29,611 nt of DNA from a virus. The notes beneath the pieces are model-generated. The model saw only the letters and a program-made list of their open reading frames with translations. It made no database searches and was not told the DNA's origin. The DNA is taken from the IMG/VR virus record IMGVR_UViG_3300037131_000096, positions 1 to 29,611 of that record; one strand, given 5' to 3'. Position 1 is the stretch's first letter. Each line of letters begins with the position of its first letter. A program made the translations under genes and the position numbers. Below, in pieces: positions 7,812 to 14,653 of this stretch.

Positions 7812-8784
7812 ATTGCAGGGATGGCACGCCGAGCCGTACTTGCTCCGCTGTCATCGGAGTCTCGAGGGTCATGGTTCCTTCCGGGTTGAACAGGTCGCGT
7901 TGCATGCTGTAGACGAGCCACACCCCGTTAAGCGGACCGAGCCGAGCGATAGTGACGGGCTGGCCTGGGTGATAGGGCCAGTACTGGGTGATCGCCGTGA
8001 CCGAGATCTGGCCGCGCGGCATCCCGATGTCGTAGGTCCCGTCCATGTTCATGATCGCCGGAGTGAACTCGACGAGCGTGCCGGCAGAGGGGAACTCGGT
8101 GAGTAACCAGTCGTCGCTTCCGAGGTAGATCGTGTACTCGCACTCGTAGACCCGGTAGCCGCACGAGTTGGCGAGCCGGTTGATGCAGGTCCAGGAGTCC
8201 TCGTTCGGCGTCTCTGTCGTGCCACGAGCGATCGGAGAGGTGGCCGTGGCAGTCGAAGAGGCATCAACGCCCGAGCCGGTGTCGAAACTCACCGCTCCCG
8301 GTTGGGCCACGAGGGTCGCGCCCGGCACGGCGGTGAGAAGGTGCTCGACAAAGCCCGGCAGGTCCGTGGTCGATGCCCAGGTGAAGGCGCCCGTCTGCTT
8401 ACGCAGGTCGTAAGCGAGGGCCGCTTCGAAGGTGATCTGGAGCTGGTCGCCCTGCTTGGCGAACTGCACGAGGGCGAAGTTGAGGCCGTCCCAGGCGAGC
8501 ACGTCGCCGAAGTTGAACATCCCTGAGTTGATGATCGAACGATGTGGGTCCTGCAGCTGCATGACGATGGACGAGGCGCCGTCGATCGTCCGGTTGAGCT
8601 GCATGTCGGTCACGCCCGAGGTGACGTTGGCAACCTGCGCGACGGCAGTCGGATTCGACTGGTAGCCCTGTGCGAGGATGGGCACGATCTGGTTGATCGG
8701 GACGGTATTGATTAGCACATCGGCGGCGGACAGTTGGCCCATGCCGCGGGCGGGAGGCGTGCCCGAGGCGACGAGGAGGGTCAT
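7804..8784 (-). CDS. Baseplate hub protein (gp27/gpD/XkdQ-like)
   Basis: The 326-residue protein carries a hub-type layout: an N-terminal part with DMQLNRTIDGASSIVMQLQDP, a middle (LAWDGLNFALVQFAKQGDQ) and a conserved-looking segment EDSWTCINRLANSCGYRVYE followed by YLGSDDW. The last part (PVTIARLGPLNGVWLVYSMQ) is typical of XkdQ/gp27-like proteins that cap the tail tube and hold the spike. ATG 8784 has only a weak purine-rich upstream segment (GGGCGG). The IS605 remnant begins just upstream, so insertion may have replaced the original ribosome site. Order (LysM, hub, spike, gp25, J, I) supports the role. Confidence 0.85.
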   Translation of the reverse strand: MTLLVASGTPPARGMGQLSAADVLINTVPINQIVPILAQGYQSNPTAVAQVANVTSGVTDMQLNRTIDGASSIVMQLQDPHRSIINSGMFNFGDVLAWDGLNFALVQFAKQGDQLQITFEAALAYDLRKQTGAFTWASTTDLPGFVEHLLTAVPGATLVAQPGAVSFDTGSGVDASSTATATSPIARGTTETPNEDSWTCINRLANSCGYRVYECEYTIYLGSDDWLLTEFPSAGTLVEFTPAIMNMDGTYDIGMPRGQISVTAITQYWPYHPGQPVTIARLGPLNGVWLVYSMQRDLFNPEGTMTLETPMTAEQVRLGVPSLQYV

Positions 8785-8802
8785 CGGTGACCGCCCGAGA
8801 TA

Positions 8803-8823
8803 CCCCTAGCTTCAGCTATGGGG
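8803..8823 (+). repeat. Left-end subterminal hairpin of the IS605 remnant
   Basis: CCCC-TAGCT, loop TC, AGCTA-T-GGGG: nine pairs with one bulged T near the 3' side. It has the same shape, loop and bulge position as the right-end hairpin. Such imperfect hairpins are the TnpA (Y1) recognition structures of the family. Confidence 0.85.
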
Positions 8824-8838
8824 AGGTAAGGGCGCCTG

Positions 8839-8943
8839 TCAGACGTTGCGCTGGTTGGCGACATATTGCTTGACGATCGCCAAAGGGGCGCCTCCGACCG
8901 TGGCGACGAAGTAGCTGTTCGTCCAGAGTGTTGGCAGCCTGTT
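8839..8943 (-). pseudogene. tnpA: tnpA (Y1 transposase) C-terminal fragment
   Basis: The minus strand reads LPTLWTNSYFVATVGGAP followed by LAIVKQYVANQRNV and a stop at 8839-8841. This is the C-terminal signature of IS200/IS605 TnpA, normally about 130-150 residues. Only about 35 residues remain. The catalytic HUH motif and probably the tyrosine helix context are missing, because the reading is replaced near 8940 by antisense of tnpB. It cannot encode an active transposase. Confidence 0.85.
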
Positions 8944-9143
8944 CGAGTTGCGGAGCGAGAGCCAAGCTGCGCCTTGAACTGGCGATGAGAATCTTCCGGT
9001 GCGAGTACTGCGGGTTTAACGCTGACAGAGACCGGAACGCCGCGAGGACGATCCTCGCCACGGCTGAACGTATCCGTGCTGGTGTTGACGATGTAAGACA
9101 ACTCGCTTGCCTCCCTTCCGGTGGTGAGCTGGTTGCTGTCTGA
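8940..9143 (+). pseudogene. tnpB: tnpB C-terminal fragment (zinc finger and last RuvC motif)
   Basis: The plus strand encodes CSSCG, then FRCEYCG and DRDRNAARTI, the TnpB C4 zinc finger and final RuvC motif, and ends at TGA 9141-9143 just before the right-end hairpin. A full TnpB has about 350-450 residues, so roughly the last 70 remain. The first RuvC acidic residues and the RNA-binding N-terminus are gone, so no nuclease can be made. In intact elements this 3' region plus the right end also yields the omega-RNA, and that segment appears complete here. Confidence 0.88.
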
Positions 9144-9152
9144 GCTAGAAAT

Positions 9153-9173
9153 CCCCCGGCTTCAGCCGTGGGG
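9153..9173 (+). repeat. Right-end subterminal hairpin of the IS605 remnant
   Basis: CCCC-CGGCT, loop TC, AGCCG-T-GGGG, with the same architecture and loop as the left-end hairpin. It lies 9 bases after the tnpB stop, the normal right-end position. Confidence 0.88.
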
Positions 9174-9178
9174 AACCG

Positions 9179-9859
9179 TTAAGACGGCAAGATGATCCGC
9201 TGGCCCGGAGTCAGGTTGGCCGGGTCCCTGATCGAGTTCACGGCCGCGAGCTCGGTCCACAGCGCCTGGTTGCCGAGGACCCGGGCGGCGATCTTGGCGA
9301 GGGTGTCACCCGCCTTGCACACATAGGTTCGCCGACTCGTCGACGTCCCCTGCGCGTTGAGGGCGAACTGGGCAGCCTGGGCGGGCGTCAGTTGCGTGAG
9401 GACCGACGACGATGACGGGACGTACTCGTAGAGGGTGAGGCCGATCTTCTGCTGGATGCGGTTGCCACCGTCGTCACGGATCAGCTCGTCCTCGTTGAAC
9501 TTGACGACGTACAAGATCCAGTAGAGGGCCTTGGCCTGGGCATCGATCGGTCCCGAGACCTGGTGCACGGGAGGCTGCATCGCGCCGGGCGTCGGGTATT
9601 GCCAGCCGAAGAGCGTGGCGCACTGCGGCTCGATCGACTGGCCGTTGCCGTCGAGGATCAGCTCCAGCACGAGCGACATGGGCGACGCGTCGTACCACTG
9701 CGTGATGGCCTTTTGCCGGGGGCGGTCCACGATCTGCCAGCCCCCGGAAGAGCCCGAGCTCACTGGTTCGAAAGAGCCGTTGCCGATCATCCCGAAGGTG
9801 ACGGGGGTACCGCGCGGCAGGACCGGGGTGACCGTCAGGGTGTGAGGAAACTGGGCCAC
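9179..9859 (-). CDS. LysM-containing baseplate/tail tube initiator protein (gp53-like)
   Basis: The 226-residue protein has a beta-rich N-terminal domain (residues 1-150) and a C-terminal LysM domain (about 175-226: TYVCKAGDTLAKIAARVLGN, then LWTELAAVNSIRDPANLTPGQRI). In contractile phages, proteins of this architecture follow the tape measure gene and form the baseplate hub collar. LysM here usually binds other tail proteins rather than cell wall. The start is GTG 9859 with a GAGGGGTGA ribosome site. The stop abuts the IS605 remnant. Two plus-strand genes separate it from the tape measure gene, so the late transcript reads through them in antisense. Confidence 0.88.
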   Translation of the reverse strand: MAQFPHTLTVTPVLPRGTPVTFGMIGNGSFEPVSSGSSGGWQIVDRPRQKAITQWYDASPMSLVLELILDGNGQSIEPQCATLFGWQYPTPGAMQPPVHQVSGPIDAQAKALYWILYVVKFNEDELIRDDGGNRIQQKIGLTLYEYVPSSSSVLTQLTPAQAAQFALNAQGTSTSRRTYVCKAGDTLAKIAARVLGNQALWTELAAVNSIRDPANLTPGQRIILPS

Positions 9860-9888
9860 TAGGTATCACCCCTCGGAGCGTCACCGGA

Positions 9889-9928
9889 TGTAGTACATTG
9901 TCGTCATGGCACGTACATCCGTACTACA
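9889..9928 (+). promoter_or_regulatory. Probable operator: inverted repeat around the start of the RHH gene
   Basis: TGTAGTAC (9889-9896) and GTACTACA (9921-9928) are exact inverted copies. A third CGTACAT lies between them at 9912-9918. The repeats straddle the proposed -10 box and start codon. Ribbon-helix-helix dimers typically bind short inverted repeats in their own promoter, so autorepression is likely but unproven. Confidence 0.6.
9894..9899 (+). promoter_or_regulatory. Probable leaderless promoter (-10 box TACATT) for the plus-strand cassette
   Basis: TACATT ends 6 bases before ATG 9906, and no ribosome site precedes that ATG. In actinobacteria a TAnnnT box 6-7 bases before a start codon marks leaderless transcription. 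No convincing -35 box is seen. Confidence 0.5.
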
Positions 9929-10097
9929 GATCAGACTCACCCCCGACGAGGCAGCTCTTGTCGCCGAGAAGGCGGCAGAGGATCACCGATCGATCTCGGA
10001 CTGGGCTCGTCTCGCCGTACTCAGCGCAGCGAACGCGATAGTCCCAGAGAGGTTCCACGGAGCAACGACGGAGACAGGAGCACGAAATGGCGACTAA
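9906..10097 (+). CDS. Ribbon-helix-helix (Arc/CopG-type) regulator
   Basis: The 63-residue product has the ribbon-helix-helix layout: a beta strand with alternating residues (SVLQIRLT, residues 5-12), helix A starting at PDEA (13-26), a turn, and helix B starting at SISDWA. A short polar tail follows. It is encoded on the strand opposite to the structural operon. Inverted GTAC-type repeats flank its start, consistent with autorepression. It overlaps the downstream membrane protein gene by 11 bases, so the two form a unit. It could instead be the antitoxin-like partner of that gene, but the second protein does not resemble a known toxin. Confidence 0.75.
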   Translation: MARTSVLQIRLTPDEAALVAEKAAEDHRSISDWARLAVLSAANAIVPERFHGATTETGARNGD

Positions 10098-10557
10098 AGA
10101 AGAAGATGAGGCCTACGCCGAGATGATGGGCGGTATCCACCTGACCGAAGAGCAGCGGCTTGCAAAGAGACAGGAGCTGATCGACAGCTACAAGGGCCCG
10201 AGATCTGGCAGCCGCCGCGTGAATTGGATCATCCGCATCATCTGGGTGTTGGTACTGCTCACGGTCGGTGGTGTGTGGCTGTTCCACAAGGCCCACCCTG
10301 GAGGCCTGCCCAACGGGATTTCGCTGACCACTTTCGACAAGAGCATCAAAGGCGACCTGGCTGCCTCTCCGTTCCGAATCAGCGGTATCGCGTCAGTCAG
10401 TTGTGTCTTGCCAAACTCCTGGGTGCCAGGCAAAACGTTCACCTGCTACGCGTACGGTTCTTCGAACATCGGACTCGGCACGGTGACCGGGACGGTCGAG
10501 CCGACGCAGCCAAAGTACGCATTCGAAGCGAACCTGGTGTGGGCGCCGGGGCCATAG
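10087..10557 (+). CDS. Single-pass membrane protein, moron-type, unknown function
   Basis: The 156-residue product has a charged cytoplasmic N-terminus (1-45, ending GSRRVN), one transmembrane segment (about 46-66, WIIRIIWVLVLLTVGGVWLF) and an external domain of about 90 residues. Cys106 and Cys120 (SVSCVLPN and GKTFTCYAYG) could form a disulfide. That spacing and the following beta strands resemble actinobacterial DUF4333-type surface domains, a tentative comparison. ATG 10087 has a CAGGAG ribosome site. The gene ends exactly against the convergent tape measure gene. A lysogenic-conversion or superinfection-exclusion role is inferred from orientation, membrane topology and location. Confidence 0.75.
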   Translation: MATKEEDEAYAEMMGGIHLTEEQRLAKRQELIDSYKGPRSGSRRVNWIIRIIWVLVLLTVGGVWLFHKAHPGGLPNGISLTTFDKSIKGDLAASPFRISGIASVSCVLPNSWVPGKTFTCYAYGSSNIGLGTVTGTVEPTQPKYAFEANLVWAPGP

Positions 10558-13281
10558 CTACTTGCGCGATATCGAGGCCTTCGTACCAGCCACATTCAGA
10601 GCGTGGATATTGCTCGGGCTGAGGGCTGAGCTAATGGTCGCTGCGCCGGCCAGCCATTTCTGAGCCGCGAGCAACTGCATCTCCCCGGCGCTGGTCAGGG
10701 TCTCCGCAGCAGAGTTCATCTTCGTAGCCGCGGTTTTCTGGTCGTCCGACGCCGTCTTCAGGCTGTCGGCCGTGACGGAGTATTTCTTGGCTGCCGAAGA
10801 GAGATCGAACTGCGACTGTTGCGCCCCGACGTAGCCGCCTGCCGAACTGGTCCCCATGACGCTCGCGATGGAGCTGGAGGACATCCCAACAGCCGCCGCC
10901 CGCTGGGCGAAGTTGGCGGCCGTCACACCCATGGCTGCCTGGGAGGCGAAGCGAGCATTGACGCTGTGACTGGCTACGTAGGACTGGATCGCCTTCGAGT
11001 AGGCGTTCTGGTTGCCGATCGAGTAGAGGGCTCCCAGACCAGCGCCGGCAATCGCTCCGGGCACGGCGCCAATCGGACCCCCGATGCTCCAGCCGAGGCC
11101 CGCCCCGGTCTCAAGTCCCCGGAGGGTGTCGGTGATCGACCTGACGTGCTGCGGCGACTTGACGTGCTTTTTGATCCACGGATCCAAGTAGGTGTTGGTT
11201 GCCCAGACCGCGGCAGCAGTAAGAGCGAGACGGCTAACCACGGCCCTAGCGTTGGGCAACAAGGGCACGACGGGCGTCTCTTCCGAGGCGGTCGTAGCGC
11301 TGGGTGTACCAACGGGCGTCACGCCGGGGACTCCGCCCTTGCCGATCAGCGCGGTCGCTGCGTCGTCCAAGCTCCCGGCAGCCAGCTTCAGCGCCGTCGC
11401 GGCCCCGGTGAGCGCCGTAGCACTACTCGTGGCCGTGGTACCTGTCAGCAGGTACTTGCCGATGTTGATGACACCGGTCCCGAACTTCTCGGCCACCGAG
11501 ATGGTCGTGACGATGGCGGCGCCGGCGACGAGGGACCCAGCGGCCACGTCCAGAGCGTCGAGGGCCCACTTGTTGTTGCTGAACCACTTCCCGATCTTGA
11601 GCAGCACGTCCATGAAGGTCTCGAGTGCCGGCGTCACGTCCTTGCCGATTCCGATGGTGAGGTCCTCTAGCGCCGTCTCGAACTTGTGGAACGTGACGAT
11701 GGGCTCGGCAAAAGCGAGCGAGAGCGCCTGAGCGTAGGTCTTGGGGTTCTCAGCGCTTACTATGCCCGCCAGCTTGGCCTTGTATGTCGGCAACTCCTGC
11801 TCTAGCTGCACAATAGTGGCGCCGGTACGACCGCCACCGAACGCACCACCGATGAGGGCGTTCTTCACGACCCCAACGGCTTCGGCTCCAGTCGTGCCCT
11901 TGGCAAAGCCAGCCGCTTGGAGTTGAGCCGGCGTCCACTTGGCGAAATTCTTTGCGCCGCCGGGCGATTCCATGACGGCGGCCTGAGCGGGCGTAAAGCC
12001 CAGCACACGGAGGAACTCACCGGCACCCGACCCCACACCCTTGGAGCCGCCAGTTGTCGCGCCGAGGCCCCCCCCATAGAACGCGCTGGCGAACGTCGAG
12101 CCCGTGACTTGTCCTGTCGCCATAGTGCCTAGGTAGCTGAGCAGGTTCCCGAGGCCCTTGTTGCCTCCCGCACGCACGATGCTGGCCCAGGTGGAGGCAT
12201 TGCCACCAAACAGTTCGGCCACCTCGGTTGCTTTCGACGAAGGGGAACCCAGCATGCCGATGGCGGTCTTTATGTGGGTGGCTGCGCTGGAGGCGTTCTG
12301 GGCGGGTGAGATCACGTCGAAGGCGGCGCCAAGTTCGTTCCCGGTGACACCATAGGCCTTGGCAATGGGCAGCACGCCAGTGCCCAAGGCGGCGGCCACG
12401 CCGCCGACCGTGACATCCCCATGGCCAGTGACGGCGTTGATCCATTCGTTAATCAGCTTGCCCGAGGCGGTCGAGTAAGTGAGTGGTGCGCTCGCGGCGG
12501 TGAGAGCGATTTGGTTGGAGACGAGGGCACCGTATGCCTTGGAGATGGCCGTCGGGTTGGCAGAGCTGCCCGCCAGTATGTTGAGGTTCGCTGCCTGGGT
12601 GGTCATCTCCAGCAGTGTCTTGCTGTTCGTCTTGAGCGCCGGGTTGGCGCTGGCCAGGTAGTAGGCCATGCTGGCGATGTTGGTGGCTGAGATGCCCGTG
12701 GCGTCGGCGATCGTCAGGAAGCCCTTAGCCAGGGCCGGCAGCTGCTTGGCACTGAGGCCAGCGTTGACGCCGAGCTGTGTCACCGCCTGGTTGAAGCTCA
12801 TGTACTTCTTGACGCCTTCGTAGACGACGACGGCGCCGAGGACGCTGGCGTACTTGAGGATCTTCGTCGACGTCGCTACGGCGCTGGTCCAGGCTGTCTT
12901 GCTGGCGGCGGCGGCCGTGTCGGTGGCGACGGCGGCAGTAGTGACCGTCTCGGCGGTCTTGACCGCTGAGGCGGCGATGGCCTCTTGGCTGGCGATGATG
13001 GATGCAGCGGCGTCGTCGGTCAGAGTGGCCAGGCGCTCTATGGCCGCCGTCGTCTCGTTCTGGGCCACGACCATGTCGTCGGACGAACTGACGACAGACG
13101 CAGCCATCTCCTTGGAAGACGCTGCAACCGAATCAGATGCGGCATCGGCCAGCTCGGCGGCGCGCTCCTGCTCGTCGTTGAAGGCCTGCAGGGCATCGGT
13201 TGCCGATGCGAGGCCCGCACGGAAGGCCGGGCCGTTCAGGAGGGTGAGTCTGGCGCCTACCGGTTCGATCAGGTCGGACAT
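10558..13281 (-). CDS. Tail tape measure protein
   Basis: At 907 residues this is among the longest genes. It directly follows the frameshifted chaperone pair, the defining place of the tape measure protein. The N-terminal about 140 residues form an Ala-rich coiled coil (DEQERAAELADAASDSVAAS). Hydrophobic segments lie at about 141-157 (LKYASVLGAVVVYEGV) and further on (LVAGAAIVTTISVAEKF; GGPIGAVPGAIAGAGLGA). These are often involved in DNA entry through the host membrane. At about 0.15 nm per residue the tail would be roughly 135 nm, an estimate. ATG 13281 has a strong GGGAGGTGAG site. No lysozyme or peptidase motif is seen within it. Confidence 0.93.
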   Translation of the reverse strand: MSDLIEPVGARLTLLNGPAFRAGLASATDALQAFNDEQERAAELADAASDSVAASSKEMAASVVSSSDDMVVAQNETTAAIERLATLTDDAAASIIASQEAIAASAVKTAETVTTAAVATDTAAAASKTAWTSAVATSTKILKYASVLGAVVVYEGVKKYMSFNQAVTQLGVNAGLSAKQLPALAKGFLTIADATGISATNIASMAYYLASANPALKTNSKTLLEMTTQAANLNILAGSSANPTAISKAYGALVSNQIALTAASAPLTYSTASGKLINEWINAVTGHGDVTVGGVAAALGTGVLPIAKAYGVTGNELGAAFDVISPAQNASSAATHIKTAIGMLGSPSSKATEVAELFGGNASTWASIVRAGGNKGLGNLLSYLGTMATGQVTGSTFASAFYGGGLGATTGGSKGVGSGAGEFLRVLGFTPAQAAVMESPGGAKNFAKWTPAQLQAAGFAKGTTGAEAVGVVKNALIGGAFGGGRTGATIVQLEQELPTYKAKLAGIVSAENPKTYAQALSLAFAEPIVTFHKFETALEDLTIGIGKDVTPALETFMDVLLKIGKWFSNNKWALDALDVAAGSLVAGAAIVTTISVAEKFGTGVINIGKYLLTGTTATSSATALTGAATALKLAAGSLDDAATALIGKGGVPGVTPVGTPSATTASEETPVVPLLPNARAVVSRLALTAAAVWATNTYLDPWIKKHVKSPQHVRSITDTLRGLETGAGLGWSIGGPIGAVPGAIAGAGLGALYSIGNQNAYSKAIQSYVASHSVNARFASQAAMGVTAANFAQRAAAVGMSSSSIASVMGTSSAGGYVGAQQSQFDLSSAAKKYSVTADSLKTASDDQKTAATKMNSAAETLTSAGEMQLLAAQKWLAGAATISSALSPSNIHALNVAGTKASISRK

Positions 13282-13290
13282 CTCACCTCC

Positions 13291-13518
13291 CTACAAGCGG
13301 CAGCGTGTCTTCACAAGCGCCTCTACGAGCACCTTCAGGACGGCAGTGATCTCGCCCTGGCGCCGCTTGCCGTCGATTTCCAAGGCCTTGGAGTAGATGG
13401 CCGAGCGGATCGACAACTCGACGCCCTCGGAGGACAGCCACGCCATGGGGTCACCCCCAGCGAGAGTGACCCAGGCGGCGTTCTCAACGAGATAGTGGCC
13501 CCTTAGGGCCTTGGAAAA
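13291..13518 (-). CDS. Tail assembly chaperone, frameshifted C-terminal extension (gpT-like)
   Basis: The -1 frame, open from the slip region to TAG 13291-13293, encodes about 75 residues: SKALRGHYLVENAAWVTLAG, then GDPMAWLSSEGVELSIRSAI, ending LVKTRCRL. It has no good start of its own at its upstream end; an ATG at 13446 lies in mid-domain and lacks a ribosome site. It sits between the first chaperone gene and the tape measure gene, where lambda GT-type and other phages use a -1 frameshift. The fused product would share the N-terminal 200 residues of the upstream protein. Its role would be to hold the tape measure protein while tube subunits polymerise. Confidence 0.78.
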   Translation of the reverse strand, partial: FSKALRGHYLVENAAWVTLAGGDPMAWLSSEGVELSIRSAIYSKALEIDGKRRQGEITAVLKVLVEALVKTRCRL

Positions 13519-14120
13519 TCCGCCTCGGTGTCCTTGCTCGCCTGCCCGGACCAGTCGCCGAGCTGCAAGGCGGCAATGGTCACGTCCCCGTCTGTGCAGT
13601 AGGTGGCGCGCACGACATCGACAGCAGTGGCTCCCTTGACGAGCGAAGGGCCGAGCATGGCGGCCAGGTCCGGGTCAAAGCGCGTCCAGCGCCCGAAAGG
13701 GTCGCCTTCGCGCAGCGAGTACTTCGTCTCGTCGCCCGGGATCTGGGCGTAGATGCCTATGCAGGCATCGGCGAGCACCTGAGCGTTGGTCTGGATCTCC
13801 CAGTCATCGATCTTGCGCTTCGCGAACATCTCCTGCACCCGTTGGGCGTGAGACGGCGATACCGGGCCGTAGCGGACGAAGACCTTCATCCCCATGCCGC
13901 GGCCGCGCGGGGGCGGAACATCCCAGCGAGGCACTTCGAGGTCGATATAGAGCTCGTCGACGATCGAGGCGAGCTTGGCGTGCAGGTCGGCGAGCGGACT
14001 GGATACTGGCGCCGGCTGGGCATGAAAAAGCCCGGCACCGGACGCGCCGATGCCGGGGTCGTCGACGACAGTCTCGTCGGACGCGAGGGCCTCGACGGGT
14101 TGGACTGTGACGTTGCTCAT
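13503..14120 (-). CDS. Tail assembly chaperone (gpG-like)
   Basis: The 205-residue unshifted product lies between the tail tube and the tape measure genes. It is acidic at its N-terminus (ALASDETVVDDPG), has a central alpha-beta part (DLEVPRWDVPPPRGRGMGMK, then FVRYGPVSPSHAQRVQEMF) and a helical C-terminal part. ATG 14120 has an AAAGGGAG ribosome site. Ending shortly after GATTTTCCA, it is followed in the -1 frame by an open, protein-like sequence, as in chaperones of many tailed phages. The call rests on position and the frameshift arrangement rather than on strong sequence similarity. Confidence 0.85.
   Translation of the reverse strand: MSNVTVQPVEALASDETVVDDPGIGASGAGLFHAQPAPVSSPLADLHAKLASIVDELYIDLEVPRWDVPPPRGRGMGMKVFVRYGPVSPSHAQRVQEMFAKRKIDDWEIQTNAQVLADACIGIYAQIPGDETKYSLREGDPFGRWTRFDPDLAAMLGPSLVKGATAVDVVRATYCTDGDVTIAALQLGDWSGQASKDTEADFPRP
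13515..13518 (-). other. Probable -1 ribosomal frameshift site in the tail chaperone genes
   Basis: On the minus strand the zero frame reads GAT TTT CCA AGG CCC TAA. A one-base backward slip of the TTT codon on the TTTT run gives TTT TCC AAG GCC CTA AGG GGC CAC and enters the long open -1 frame, 13 bases before the zero-frame stop. No classical X XXY YYZ heptamer is present. Confidence 0.55.
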
Positions 14121-14151
14121 GAGGGCGTGCTCCCTTTCTGATGCTTGCTGG

Positions 14152-14592
14152 TTAGTTCGCAGAGGTCGTTACATCGATGTCCAGCGTCCAGAGACGAGCG
14201 GTCTCGCTGTTGGAGTCCACGCCGCCGTCCTTGACCGAGGTCAGCAGGCCGTGGAAGGTGCGCGGCGTGCCGAACGCCGACATGTTGGCGTCGAGCGCCT
14301 GCTCTGTCACTGTGGCGGTCGCCATGCCGGCCAGGCTGCGCAGCTGGGCGACGGCGCGCTGGTCGTCGCGGAACTCATTGTCATAGACGCGTTCGATCGT
14401 GATCGCCGAGTACACGGGCAGGCTCGGGTAGATGACCTCGGTCTTGGACCCCCCAGGACGGTGCTTTACGGGCGTCGCCGTGGCGTCACCTCCATCGAGC
14501 TTGTCCCAGACGCCGAAATCGATCGCCGCCGCTCCCTTCGGAGCGACCGGCGTGACGTGGAGATGAACAAGAAACTGTTGTGAGGACGACAA
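14152..14592 (-). CDS. Tail tube protein (gp19/gpFII-like)
   Basis: The 146-residue protein lies just after the sheath gene and has the tail tube layout: FLVHLHVTPVA at the start, a beta hairpin region with HRPGGSKTEVIYPSLPVYS, then ITIERVYDNEFRDD and a C-terminal strand pair ending LWTLDIDVTTSAN. The length fits tube subunits. No ATG is available. The start is TTG 14592 with a GGAGG ribosome site 7 bases upstream, which decides it. The tube forms the inner channel around which the sheath contracts. Confidence 0.88.
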   Translation of the reverse strand: MSSSQQFLVHLHVTPVAPKGAAAIDFGVWDKLDGGDATATPVKHRPGGSKTEVIYPSLPVYSAITIERVYDNEFRDDQRAVAQLRSLAGMATATVTEQALDANMSAFGTPRTFHGLLTSVKDGGVDSNSETARLWTLDIDVTTSAN

Positions 14593-14653
14593 GTTGATAC
14601 CTCCAGTGAGGGGCCGCGAGGGCGCGTCGGGCTAGAAAAGGGGCGTGTTGCGG

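Larger units (their letters stand above)
8803..9173. mobile_element. IS200/IS605 element, internally deleted (both ends kept)
   Basis: The stretch between hub and LysM genes holds the 3' end of a minus-strand tnpA, the 3' end of a plus-strand tnpB, and a matching hairpin at each side. The two genes would have been divergent, as in IS605, with their 5' parts lost in one deletion near 8940. Listed bounds are the outer edges of the hairpins. The true ends should lie some bases further out and cannot be fixed by eye. No intact transposase is encoded, but the ends could still be recognised by a TnpA supplied in trans. Confidence 0.85.

Noticed and set aside
10188-10442. Minus-strand frame antisense to the plus-strand membrane protein
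   Set aside because: The plus-strand frame has a ribosome site, a membrane segment and coherent order; the antisense frame has none.
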